Origin: Biscogniauxia marginata
Taxonomy: Eukaryota > Ascomycota > Sordariomycetes > Xylariales > Xylariaceae
Direction of reading: 5' to 3'
Length of the DNA: 64,000 bases
Assembly: GCA_022695795.1 (NCBI GenBank)
Contig: MU404200.1
Span: 1-64,000, forward strand
Shown here: piece after piece, positions 43,960 through 54,432 of the stretch
Position numbering within the stretch: the stretch's first letter is position 1
Layout of the letters: every line of letters starts with the position of its first letter
Notes under the pieces: model-generated
Database searches by the model: none
What the model was told of the DNA's origin: nothing
Seen by the model: the letters and a program-made list of their open reading frames with translations, nothing else
Made by a program: the position numbers and the translations under genes

Positions 43960-44965
43960 TCATCTTGAAAATTCGAGATCCTTCCTGAGAAAGACCGCAG
44001 TGATTCCACGAACTTTGCCCGTAGAATCAGTGTTAAACCACGCATCTTTCTTCCGAGCATAAATGGAATAGCCACGTCGTCCGTACCAGACTTGGTTCGT
44101 AACCTAGTTTTCAAACGGTTAGAGTGCCTGGAAAAAAAAATTAGAGTCGCCTACTTTTGGGATTGGCCGGTTCATTTCGATGCTATTGATAGTGCTGTCT
44201 TCATCTGCAATTGTTCCTAGAGTGATTGTCCTAGCGTTGAAGTCTTCCCTCGCCATCCTATAATCGTAGTTAGCCTTGCAATCGAAGTACAAATATCCAG
44301 GTAATAGGCCTCCTATGTATACCTCTCACAAGTATCCATAGCGGCCCCGCCTAGTCCGAAATTCTGCAACGGATTTGAGATATAGAAATTCATGAGTGAA
44401 TATACGCCTTTAGAGGGATCTGTGCCCAGTTCGACATCTGGCGTCACGCCATCGAGAGATATATGCCCAATTGGAAGGAAGGTTGAGAGATCCGCATTCG
44501 GGGTGTGAGGCCGAGAAAATACTGCCTCACAACTATCATGAAGAGGCTCCGCTTGAGTTGGATAAAATTCTGTGTGCATTTGTAGTCGGGAAGGTGTCTC
44601 CGGATGCGAAGGGTCCAATACCTGGTAAGTTGTTAGTATGACTGACTCATCAGCCGCTGGATCGAAAGCATGGAGACGTTAATAATTAACCATCCTAATT
44701 CGACATATTATAGCTAGACCAGACCCGACATCATTTAATGGCCCGTATAATCATCGGATAAACTTACAATCCAATGCATCCCTACATGGCCATCTCGTTG
44801 CAGACTCCTCCACTCTTCGACCATTTCTACTTTCCAGCCACATGCCACTCGTTGCTGTTTCATACGCTCGACATGTTCCGGGGAATCTGGATCCCAGGGG
44901 ACCAAGTGTATGGGAATTGGGTCGCGTTTGTAAGTCCTAGTGTTACCATCTTCCTCCGTATTCAT
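43960..44965 (-). CDS. GNAT-family N-acetyltransferase
   Basis: Predicted 247 residues from four exons (minus strand): 44965-44768, 44621-44323, 44257-44155 and 44103-43960. The introns have donors GTAAGT, GTATAC and GTAGGC and branch sites of CTAAC type; every join restores family sequence: HWIVLDPSHP, MDTCERMAREDFNARTITL, PKVTNQVWYGRRGYSIYAR. Family landmarks: IHLVPWDPDSPEHVERM near the N-terminus, PIGHISLD, the acetyl-CoA-binding turn QNFGLGGAAMD, and the C-terminal WYGRRGY with AVFLRKDL. GNAT enzymes move an acetyl group from acetyl-CoA to an amine; the substrate of this fungal subgroup is unknown. Only 130 bp separate it from the convergent FunK1 gene. Confidence 0.88.
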
Positions 44966-45968
44966 TGGTTTGACTGTGATTGACTATGTTGAGCTACTGA
45001 GCAAGTTAAAAGGGTACCGGTCGAAAAAAAGAAAATTTAGTGCAATTATGAACTGAAAAAGAAAATGAGACAAATATGTTCAGATGTGCCCCCATCGAAC
45101 GAGGGAAAAAAAGAAGAAAAGGAGGAAAAGAAATACAAGGGTGGTCACATGAGTCATCGGCGTATAACCTGAGTTAGGAAATGCGCATACATAGTATTTA
45201 TATCACGTGACGAATAAGACGTGCTACAACACTTCTATAGATCTTGAATTGATAGGGGACGAAAAAAAAGTAAATTTCCATTGACCATGAGATAGGCCAT
45301 AATAATCATCGAGATGTCAAGAAATTAGTCGACAATTTCGATATAAACATCCTGCCCCGGACTATTTCATATTCTTCTGATAAGCTAGCGGCTTGAACTA
45401 TGACTTGGCATCTTGCAGTATAATATTTTCCCATCTCGCTACCTAGGCATCACGCAGGTGTCTAACTTCAAGGGAGGAAACAGTGTCTTCAACGAATCAT
45501 AGCAAGTACGTATAAGTCGTATAAGAATTCGTCGGTAAAGGGGAGGAGGAGGAGGAGGAGTAGATGGTTTTACCGTCCGTGCGGCACGTGGATGATGAAT
45601 TCGTTTTACGTCCGAAAGACAAAAAATCTATTTACCTGAGTACATACTTTCCCATCGGCAATATCTATGGCGCGTAAGATGTCTAGAGTATCGAGGTAAA
45701 GCTAGAGTTCGCATGATATAAGAGATTTTCTATAATTTGTCATTGGATATATTACAATATATTATCGGATAAAAATAGTCAGTTGGCGTCCGCGCTAGCT
45801 AAATTTATATCGCGAAGCGAAAAGCCGGGTAATATTAGCTTAGTTAGGTGGCATTGAATAGTCTTATTAGTATCGCGTGTGGCTAAGTAAAGTGGCAAAG
45901 CCTACCTACTAAGCCACAAGTGGCGTGTACTTGCTATCAACTAATACAACCTAGCCGGGGAGGTTAGG
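44966..45968. other. Intergenic region
   Basis: Purine-rich tracts (45100-45140), a (GGA)n run at 45541-45560 and AT-leaning DNA. No gene. Confidence 0.55.
45541..45560 (+). repeat. (GGA)n microsatellite
   Basis: About six consecutive GGA triplets. Confidence 0.9.
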
Positions 45969-46072
45969 CGACCATAGTAGGATTCGAACCCACGAGGTAT
46001 GCTCGGTTCCCGTCCCACCCGAGCGCGATGGAAGCCAGCCCGACGCTACCTAAGCACTGCGCCATGTGGCCG
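45969..46072 (-). tRNA. tRNA-like sequence, possibly intron-containing or degenerate
   Basis: Read on the minus strand from 46072: acceptor CGGCCAC can pair with ATGGTCG at the 3' end (6 of 7, with one G-U), the D-arm is GCGC...GCGT, the A-box-like TGGCGCAGTGCTTAGG is present, and the T-arm GTGGGTTCGAATCCTAC contains a perfect B box. The anticodon arm is poor: between GGGCT and AGCAT lie about 33 nt, which would need an intron of about 26 nt, and loop position 33 is G instead of U. If read this way the anticodon would be CTT (Lys). It may be a tRNA pseudogene or a tRNA-derived fragment. Confidence 0.45.
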
Positions 46073-47175
46073 TGCGCACGTGGAGCTCGGGGCGGGGAGC
46101 CAATTCCCCAGACGCCAAAGAATGCTAGGTTCACTGGGTGGTCGACCTCGCGGGATATTTAAACCGCCCGGATCCCGACGAGCCGGCCCCGAAGGTGAGA
46201 GATCGACACTGCACGACGCTTTTTTCGTGACCGAGCTACTTAAAAAAAAAAAAAAAGCCTACAAAAAAAGACTTCGGGTACTATTAGATTTCGAGAAACG
46301 GGCGCACTTTGATTTACCCTCGTCGGGGCTAGACCTGGGATGGGATGGTGCGGTCACGCTTACGATGGACCGGAGGAGAGGAGGTATCGACAGCAGGTTT
46401 TGCGGGAAGGGGCCGGGGCTCAGGAAACGGTCGTAGCGATGGTAGCTGGAAATGCTGCCTCGGTTGACTCGACTTGACTCGGCATGGGTGATAGTTTTGT
46501 CAACCCGACAAGGGGTGGGAACGGCACTGCTGGTGCCCGGTTTGCCTTGGACCGGAAGAATACATCTGATGAATGCGCCATGGAAGCTGTCGTGGGAGAG
46601 TGGGATGACTACAGTTTATGATGAGCCGATGCGGGTGATTCTCGAGGGTGTTGAAAAATAACCATATTTGCTGAAATTTCAATAGGAATGTCCTCTTTAT
46701 AAAACATATACACAGATTAGAGACTTTCGTTATATTGTGTAATACGAACCTACCACTGCCGTCATACCCGGAAACCATATTATCGTAACCGGGACTTATA
46801 AGAAATCCAAATCGACAAAAGCACCAAGAAAGTACTGTTCTCGGCAACCTAGAGCGCAAAGAAAAGAAAAACCGTATACGAGAATCAACGATGCATTCCA
46901 AGAAGTCTCCGCAGTCGCGGTTATCATTCAAAGGAACGCGTCGTCAACTGCGTTCATCTGCAGGCTGCGATCTGCATATCCTGTCGCCTGGATAAGCCAA
47001 CAATCGCCGTCCTTGTATTCGAAAGTACAGCAACGAACGAAAATCCTTTCCAAAAAAGAAAAAAAAAACCCCCCGGGAGAACTAATGATCGCCCGATCCT
47101 ATTGGGAAATCGCGTGCGCCGTATTCAGCCGCGCGCGCGTCCTGCTTGGAGACGATCGACGGCCGACAGGATAAC
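46073..47175. other. Intergenic region, GC-rich then AT-leaning
   Basis: 46073-46440 is distinctly GC-rich with open frames in several phases and a 15-A run at 46239-46253, but no domain is recognisable. After that no gene. Confidence 0.5.
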
Positions 47176-48225
47176 TCAGTCATTTCGCACATACATACGT
47201 ATCGTAGGGCCCCACAGAGGACTCTTTACGTCCCAATCAGGGGACAGTGTGTTCTCGTTTCTTGCGGGAGGCCGCCCGGTCGTAGCTTTCCTATACTCGT
47301 CAGACCATCGCTCAAACGCGGCTTGGTCTTCAGCAGGGAATTTGCTGGACCGCGTGTACTTGTCGTTTAGGACGTGGTAAACCCGGTCTGGTAGGTAGGG
47401 ACTCCTGAACAAGTAGGGGTCAGCATTGGTTTGAGCAGGCAGGCACGCTGGGGAGAACGGCACTTACGGCGAGCCTGGGACTGAAACACCCGATCTTGCC
47501 CACTCGGAATCGCCTGGGGCTTCATCCAGCTTCCTGTCTTCCTCGTACCAGAGTATATTTCTGAGCTCCCAATCTCTCTCGTTCCCGTTTGGACCGGTAA
47601 GCTGTTCCCATTGCGATGGGATATGTTGTGCGGGCGCTGAGCAGATGATAGATACTGGACGCGCATACTCGCTTATAACATTGAGCTCATTCTTTGTGTA
47701 TTTAGAGAGGAAAGCTAGCGTGTAGTCATCTATGAAAGTGAAGGGTTCGTGCACTTGGTATGCTGGGTCGAGAATAGTAAATCCGAGGTCCAACAATGCC
47801 TTTTTATGGCTCTCGTCGTAATAAGGATCCGTTGCATATAGCTCAATGGATCGGCCCGTCCTTTCTCGTAACCGCTTGGCGATGGATAGAGCGACTACAT
47901 ATCTAGAAACGATCATATGATCTCCCGGGTTACAGAGGTGCCACTTTCCATCTTCGCTGGAGAATCTACATAGAATTTTACCAAGGTCGAAGCATACCAT
48001 TTTCCTGATACGCTGAGGCTGGGGGATATCATCGATAGCATCTTTGAGTTTTTGGATCTTGACATGGTCGCTTGAATCCCATTTCTGTTGGGCATAAGTG
48101 ATAATTCTTTTGATCTCATCGGTGCTTGCTTCGTCTATAGAGTAGTTGAAATCTGGCCTGTCATTTTCGGTTTCTGGCCCATGAAGATCGACATACCACC
48201 TAGCCGCAGTTAGGAATCCTGTCAT
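47176..48225 (-). CDS. SRR1-like domain protein
   Basis: Predicted 328 residues from two exons, 48225-47468 and 47404-47176, joined through GTAAGT...TTCAG to read VPGSPSPYLPDRVYHV. The central part fits the SRR1-like domain of fungi: KMVCFDLGKILCRFSS, then SRYVVALSIAKRLRERTG, then ELYATDPYYDESHKKALL, FTILDPAYQVHEPFTFIDDY and ARPVSIICSAP. The family is named after a plant clock/light-signalling protein; the fungal members are uncharacterised. No signal peptide; probably cytosolic or nuclear. A small unknown gene on the same strand lies upstream. Confidence 0.8.
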
Positions 48226-48335
48226 TTTGCTTTGCTATCATAAAGGAATGGGAGTATATATATAAGACAAGGTGGTCAAAAGACAAGCAGGGTGTTGACA
48301 AGAGGAATGTGAATAAGGAAAATTGTAGGCGAGAT

Positions 48336-48674
48336 TTACTGATTTGGCAGGGCCTTGAGCTCTAAGTTAACTTCGAGATAGTTTTTGGGAATTGGTTCAC
48401 CAAGGTGGGAATGCCTTCGCTTTCGCGATTGCCTTGCAACATCCATGTAGCCAAAGCGGTTCGCGAAGTTAGGCCCTCTGATACCATCTTTGAAAAACAG
48501 CCAATAGTTGCACCTGTCGATAATCTTGCGTTTGCGCTCTCTAATCTCAGCCTCGGCTTCTAAACTGTCTGATGGGAGTGGTCTCCGCATTCTTTCAAAG
48601 TCGAGAAAGTCAGGCTCGCTTCCAGTAGATCGAACTAGGTCGCTACGGGCAGGAGTGACTTCCTGGTTCGACAT
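48336..48674 (-). CDS. Hypothetical protein, 112 residues
   Basis: The frame is open to 48899, but the ATG at 48674 (MSNQEVTPARSDLVRS) fits best, since upstream residues read like leader DNA. It contains an acidic/basic helix (LEAEAEIRERKRKIIDRCNY) and the segment NFANRFGYMDVARQSRKRRH. No family recognised. It is codirectional with the SRR1-like gene 110 bp downstream, with its own short promoter between; fungal SRR1-like loci often carry such small neighbours, which is only a loose association. Confidence 0.55.
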   Translation of the reverse strand: MSNQEVTPARSDLVRSTGSEPDFLDFERMRRPLPSDSLEAEAEIRERKRKIIDRCNYWLFFKDGIRGPNFANRFGYMDVARQSRKRRHSHLGEPIPKNYLEVNLELKALPNQ

Positions 48675-49541
48675 CTTGTGGGATAGGTTGGGAGGTAACA
48701 GGCGGTGGCAGTTGAAACTGAAATGTGGCAAACCTAATATGGGCTCTATATGTATTATAAACAAGGTCGGAGACCAAAGTCTATGCGGAATGTGAAGAGC
48801 TCGCAATGTAAACCTGGGGAGACAGAAAGAATGAAGCGAAGGAGGAAAGGCAGGGATAAGATGGGTAATATTTATAGATGACCAAGAGGTCAAGCACAAG
48901 CCAGAGATTATTTTTGTCCCTGTGGAATATTACTTCTGTGTGACTTTCTTAAGGCCCAAACTGGACGTGGTATAATATTCACACGACTGTGCTACAGGGG
49001 TGACTCGAGACCCATGCTGCAGAAAGTCGTACAGCCAGGTTCATACAACGGTACAAATGTATGAGGTTAGGTATGACGACTAGTGGTTGTCGTATCAAGC
49101 TGGTCTTCTCACGACGGGCGTGGCCAGTTGTTGACTAAGAACGAGAGGACTAGGTACCTAGGGATGAGCCCGACAGATAAGGCTTATTCATGTAAACTTA
49201 GACCCCGAGGGTTGACGGAACGACTTGTTAATTGCTGAAACACACTGATAACCCCCGCTCTTCTAAAGATGGGTTAGCATATATGGCATTCTTTGGCAGC
49301 TTGGCCGTGTAACCAACAGTAATTATTATATGTTTACCACCACGGGTGAATCCCTTAAAGGCAGGTTCCGGGCAAAGGTCTAAACTCAGCCATCTAAAAG
49401 TTTGCCCTCGATATTTGGAGAGGACGTGTGCCTCATGCTTACAAGTTTTTGATATTAAGTGACTCATTGGTAAAACCAAAGGCCTTGGAAGAGCCCGTAG
49501 CACAATAATATCATTATGATAATTCTTGCATGTGTAAGGGC
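48675..49541. other. Intergenic region
   Basis: Promoter DNA of the small gene and 3' flank of the helicase gene; nothing else seen. Confidence 0.55.
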
Positions 49542-51599
49542 TTAATCTTCGATGCCGCCCCATTCACTCTCGCCTCCCCCATGGGTATCATCCCTAACCT
49601 CTTGGACTTTGCGCTTCTTGCTGCCTGCAATAGCACCGCGTCGATTATTCTCCTTGCGTCTCTCCCAGGCACTCTTGGACGTAATCTTAGCCTTGGCTCC
49701 TCTTCTCGACTCCACCCCGCGCTCTTTCAATTTCTTCCTCTCATCTTTACTAACCTTGGGTAATGAGTCAACTAGCCACTTTGGCATGCCCTCACCACCC
49801 TGCTTTCCCGCCTGCTTTTCACTCAAGGCAATAACGTTGGCGATGGTTTTAAGATGCGTGACATCTTCGGTAGTGTAGAAGGTAACTGCAACACCACCGT
49901 CATGCCCTGCTCGACCCGTCCGTCCAACTCTATGAACATACGCCGCTGCGGTGGCGGGAAGATCATAGTTGACCACGCCATTAACTCCGACTAAGTCTAT
50001 GCCTCTCATGAGAAGATCGGTTGTGATGAGAACAAAGATTTCCCCAGCCCGAAACCGAGCCATGACTTTAGAGCGTACTGCATCTGGCAGTGCTGAATGA
50101 AGAACTGCAATACGAGATGATCCTCCCGCCTCGACGGGAAAGTCAAATTTTAGTTCAGTATGGAGGGCGGTGGCTCGCTCAATGGTCTGCGTAAAAACAA
50201 GGAACGGTAGTCGCATGGATGGTAGTGAACCGCTAGATGATTTGGGATGTAGTAGTTGCCGAAGAGCGAATAACTTTCCTTGTTCGGTTGCGGTGTATAC
50301 TAGTTTGTGTTTTACAAGAGGTACGGCCGTGTCCTTTAATCCAACGACAAGTCGAATGAGAGGCACAGATGCATCAGACGATACTCTTGACTTGAGCTGT
50401 TCTGATATGAAACCCTCGATGTGAGACCCCATGGTCGCAGACCAGCATGTAATGCGCAGACTTGGATTTGTGCAGGCAGACCATATACTAACAGTCTGGG
50501 AACGGAATGCGTCGTCTAGGAGAACATCAACCTCATCTAGGATCAAAGATTTGACCGTCGGCAATGTTCTGGATTTTAAGAAGTTCTGCAGAACTAGAGG
50601 TGTTGTGACGAGGATGTTAGTCTTGGTAGTGGTCGTCCCTCTTGTTTCACCTTCACTGCTTTCGTCGCCATCGGAAGAGTTGGCCTTGCTGTCGCTGCTC
50701 GGCTTCTTTTCGAGATACGAGCCATCATCTACTAGGGTTTCTGTTGGAAGAGTTATGTTCTTCCGCATCTCCACGATTTTCACCCCCGTGCCCTGGGAAA
50801 TCTTTCGGCCTTCATTGACAATCTGGTGGCAGAGTTCCTTGGTTGGGGCGACTACGATCGCTTCCAGAATGTGGTCTTTCTGCTTTTCATCCTCGGCACG
50901 CCACCGCATTATGCTATTTATGGTTGGGATCAAGAAAGTCAGTGTCTTTCCAGACCCCGTTGGCGCAACGCCGAGAAAATCGATGCCATCGCTGGTACTG
51001 AAATTTAGCTCCTCTGCCTTTGACGTTTCTATAGCTCTGTCTGGCTGAATTAGAAGAGGAAGACTGCCCAGCTGAATCTCGGTAGGTATTCGGAATCCCT
51101 GGGCTGCTAGGTTGCTCTCTAGCCTGGGCGACACGTTGTAAGTCGCTCGGAGTTCGGAGAAGGAAGTTAACGGTTGTGGTAATAGTTGGATCTTTTTATC
51201 CTTTGCCTTCAGCTTTGAGCTCTCTTTCTTTTTTGCCTTTTTTACTCTAGCTGCTTTCTTATCGTGGGAGGACAGCAACGTAATTTTCAACCGATGGGAC
51301 CGAAGAATTTGGCGCACTTGCTCCTCGTCCAACAATGGGCTTTGACGGTTCTTCTCGATCACCTCGGGGATGACGGGCTGTGTCGAGGGCTTTTTCGTGT
51401 CCCTGGGCGCAAAGAAGTCAATGTCGAGACCATCGTCTTCCTGAGCTGACTGAGGTTGTTCATCGTTGCGCTTGCGTTTCTGCCCCCTTGTCGGATCGTT
51501 AAACAGTTGTGGATTGACTGGCTTATTAAGGGGCTTTGGATCTAATTGTTGGTTCGAAGTTTTCTTTGTCCCGCGGGACAGCACCCTGAGTATGTCCAT
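49542..51599 (-). CDS. rok1: ROK1-type DEAD-box ATP-dependent RNA helicase
   Basis: A single-exon gene of 685 residues starting at the ATG at 51599 (MDILRVLSRG), the usual start in this family; the frame is open upstream only from a TTG. ROK1 (DDX52) works in nucleolar 18S rRNA processing and small-subunit assembly. Motifs in order: APTGSGKT (motif I), APTKELCHQ (Ia), TTPLVLQNF, LILDEVDVLLD (motif II, DEVD instead of DEAD), WSATMGS (III), TDLLMRGIDL, VNYDLPATAAAYVHR and VGRTGRAGHDGG (V/VI). The N-terminus is Lys-rich with acidic patches and the C-terminus ends in a basic tail (KSAWERRKENNRRG), both typical. An acidic insert (SSDGDESSEGETRG) separates motifs Ib and II. Confidence 0.93.
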   Translation of the reverse strand: MDILRVLSRGTKKTSNQQLDPKPLNKPVNPQLFNDPTRGQKRKRNDEQPQSAQEDDGLDIDFFAPRDTKKPSTQPVIPEVIEKNRQSPLLDEEQVRQILRSHRLKITLLSSHDKKAARVKKAKKKESSKLKAKDKKIQLLPQPLTSFSELRATYNVSPRLESNLAAQGFRIPTEIQLGSLPLLIQPDRAIETSKAEELNFSTSDGIDFLGVAPTGSGKTLTFLIPTINSIMRWRAEDEKQKDHILEAIVVAPTKELCHQIVNEGRKISQGTGVKIVEMRKNITLPTETLVDDGSYLEKKPSSDSKANSSDGDESSEGETRGTTTTKTNILVTTPLVLQNFLKSRTLPTVKSLILDEVDVLLDDAFRSQTVSIWSACTNPSLRITCWSATMGSHIEGFISEQLKSRVSSDASVPLIRLVVGLKDTAVPLVKHKLVYTATEQGKLFALRQLLHPKSSSGSLPSMRLPFLVFTQTIERATALHTELKFDFPVEAGGSSRIAVLHSALPDAVRSKVMARFRAGEIFVLITTDLLMRGIDLVGVNGVVNYDLPATAAAYVHRVGRTGRAGHDGGVAVTFYTTEDVTHLKTIANVIALSEKQAGKQGGEGMPKWLVDSLPKVSKDERKKLKERGVESRRGAKAKITSKSAWERRKENNRRGAIAGSKKRKVQEVRDDTHGGGESEWGGIED

Positions 51600-52616
51600 T
51601 ATGTGCGCCGGTCCAACATCACCCACTCTCAATTTGTTTCCTATGGCTGATTGGAGATGTTCCAATGAAAAAGTACCTAAGCTGTAAAGTAATTAGAGCA
51701 GCTGAAGGCGGTGTAGGGGAAATTTCTGGGCGGTCAAAATTTCTTTTTGCCCGGCAGAAAATCGGCGACATCCACCCCGAAACCCCCCACCGTCCTATTT
51801 CAGTTAGCATGGATTCTATTCCACCTTAGGTAAGCATGCACCTAAATAGTTTAGAACACTAACTTGATCAATGAGATCACGTTAACAAGAACATCGATGG
51901 AATCATAAATCAAAGCCTCTTAATCAATCTAAGAATGCCGTGACCTAGTTCTTAACTGAGGATATTAATATTGTAACTTTTGTATGTCTTCTTGTTTAGT
52001 TTTTTAATCTGCCCAGCATATGTACTTACCTGGTACTTCAATGTCATCGACAAGGAAATATCCTAACCTAGGCAGTGTGGACATCGATCTTGTTCACATT
52101 AATTGGTGCGGGTAAAACGATGGCAAAAGTATAACTGCCCAGCTTTTTGAACCCACTTCGTCTGGGCAAGTCTGGGGAGGTATGTGCTTCACAACGCAGC
52201 AAAACAGTCTGTTCGCATGGACTTTACAGTTGCCGGGCGCATGCAATTACAACATTTTTCTCTGGAGACATGTTGCCCCGCTATCGTGTAGGTAAGAGTC
52301 CATTAATACAACTCATAGAAACCTAAGTTCCCTCCGAATACGGTACAAGAGAGGAGATGGTTTTTTTTTTTCCCTCTTGGCTCTGGAGTTGTTTATGTCT
52401 TCCTGTAGTTTCATCTGCCCCGTCCGCAGATTAAAATACAACCCCGTCTGTCAAATCCCCTTAGCAATCCATAATTAGGACTCTTTCAACTGGTCAGATG
52501 AGAAAGCTTGACGATAAATACCTCCCTCCCTACTTATTACACAATACCCCGCTATCATATCTTGAGACCTGCGAGACTCGAATTATAGCAATCACCATCT
52601 TGAATATCTAAACATA
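51600..52616. other. Intergenic region, divergent promoters
   Basis: Promoter region between the helicase (minus) and the xylitol dehydrogenase (plus). No gene seen. Confidence 0.6.
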
Positions 52617-53760
52617 ATGGGTCCAAAGTCAGCAAGCGTACGCGCTTCACTTACCTATTTCTGCATAACCGTGTCTAAGCAAACTAATTCGTCGGTAGAA
52701 TCTCTCATTCATCCTGAACAAGCCCCACGATGTCCAGTTCTCAGACAGACCGGTGCCGACTCTTAAAGACCCGCACGACGTCCTCGTCGCCGTGAACTAC
52801 ACCGGAATCTGCGGCTCGGACGTCCACTACTGGGACCACGGCGCCATCGGCCACTTCGTCGTGAAGGACCCCATGGTCCTAGGCCACGAGTCGGCCGGCA
52901 CCGTCGTCGAGGTCGGGCCCACCGTCAAGTCCCTGAAGGTCGGCGACCGCATCGCCCTCGAGCCCGGGTACCCGTGCCGTCGCTGCGCGCCCTGCCTCGG
53001 CGGGCACTACAACCTCTGCCCGGACATGAAGTTCGCCGCGACGCCGCCCTACGACGGGACGCTCACGGGGTTCTGGCTCGCGCCGGCCGACTTCTGCTAC
53101 AAGCTCCCCGACAACGTGTCCCTGCAGGAGGGCGCGCTGGTCGAGCCCCTAGCCGTCGCCGTCCACATCGTCCGGCAGGCCGCCGTGTCGCCCGGCCAAT
53201 CCGTCGTGGTGATGGGCGCCGGCCCGGTGGGGCTCCTCTGCGCGGCCGTGGCGCGCGCCTTCGGTGCCACCAAGGTGGTCTCGGTCGACATCGTCCAGTC
53301 CAAGCTCGAGTTCGCCAAGGCCTTCTGCTCGACGCACGTGTACGCGAGCCAGCGGATCGCGGCGGAGGAGAACGCGGCCAACATCAAGCGCGAGGCCGGG
53401 CTGCTCGAGGCCGGCGGCGCCGACGTCGTCATCGACGCGAGTGGTGCCGAGCCGAGCATCCAGACGAGCCTGCACACCGTTCGCATGGGCGGTACCTACG
53501 TACAGGGCGGAATGGGCAAGTCGGACATCACCTTCCCCATAATGGCCCTGTGCCTAAAGGAGGTCACGGCTAAGGGCAGCTTCCGCTACGGCAGCGGCGA
53601 CTACCAGCTGGCCGTCGAGCTGGTTGCCAGCGGCAAGGTCAACGTCAAGGCGCTTATCAGCGGCGTCGTGCCGTTCAGCGATGCCGAGGACGCCTTCAAG
53701 AAGGTCAAGCAGGGCGAGGTCATCAAGATGCTGATCGCGGGCCCCAACGAGAAGCTTTAA
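52617..53760 (+). CDS. D-xylulose reductase (xylitol dehydrogenase)
   Basis: Predicted 360 residues from two exons, 52617-52637 (MGPKSAS) and 52699-53760, the intron running from GTACGC to TCGGTAG. The join gives [20 protein letters not shown], matching the family N-terminus. It oxidises xylitol to D-xylulose with NAD+ in the pentose catabolic pathway. A zinc-dependent medium-chain dehydrogenase: [10 protein letters not shown] with the catalytic-zinc Cys near residue 45, LGHESAG, the structural-zinc cluster [16 protein letters not shown] near 99-113, and the Rossmann motif GAGPVG near 180. [13 protein letters not shown] supplies the acidic residue expected for NAD. Exon 2 is much more GC-rich than the flanks. 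The near-relative L-arabitol dehydrogenase is less likely because the residue pattern follows XDH. Confidence 0.9.
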
Positions 53761-54432
53761 GGATAAGACACGAACAGTCTGGTTTCTTGGATATATGGCA
53801 TGAGACATGAAACGAACAATTAGAATATAAACATTTGTAGGTGATCAATTGCATTGACTAGAAGCGTGGGAGGCGATGGGTTATCGTGAGGCTTGAATAG
53901 AGTTGCATATACAGATAACCTACCTAGTTTAGTGAACGATTTATTATCACACGAATTTTTCTTCATTTTGTAACATATATCCGCCAAGATGTCAGCATAA
54001 AATGGATCAATCCCGCCGCATCCTACACAACTCACCACGAGGAGGGCAAATTCTGAATGCCACGAAGGGAATATAATCAAGACATCTCACGAACCGATAA
54101 ATACTTAAAACACTCGTCGATCTCTTAGAAAACAGAGAGAGCCTATGAAATTTAAACAGCCAATGTCTCCACATTGTCAAATCACAAAATGGTCAGCAGG
54201 TAAATCGAAAGAATCGTCGAGTGTTTTTCAGCTGAAGCCTACCCCCCTCATAACCCCCCCACCCCCCCTTTTTTGGTTTGTTTTTATAATTCTTCGCTCC
54301 TAGATTCAGCACATCGCATCACGGGGATACCAATCTCTATTTCCCCTCTCCATCTAGACAGCCACCCTCCGAATACATGCCTAGACACATGTATATAGGT
54401 ATATAGCCCCTTACCAGCTCTCACCCCCTCTC
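53761..54432. other. Convergent 3' region
   Basis: 3' flanks of xylitol dehydrogenase and beta-mannosidase, with C-rich and T-rich runs near 54243-54285. No gene. Confidence 0.6.

Noticed and set aside
45999..46436. 145-codon frame in a GC-rich patch
   Set aside because: Overlaps the tRNA-like sequence and includes a poly-Lys run from a 15-A tract; no domain.
52974..53573. 199-codon Arg-rich frame inside xylitol dehydrogenase
   Set aside because: Shadow frame of GC-rich exon 2.
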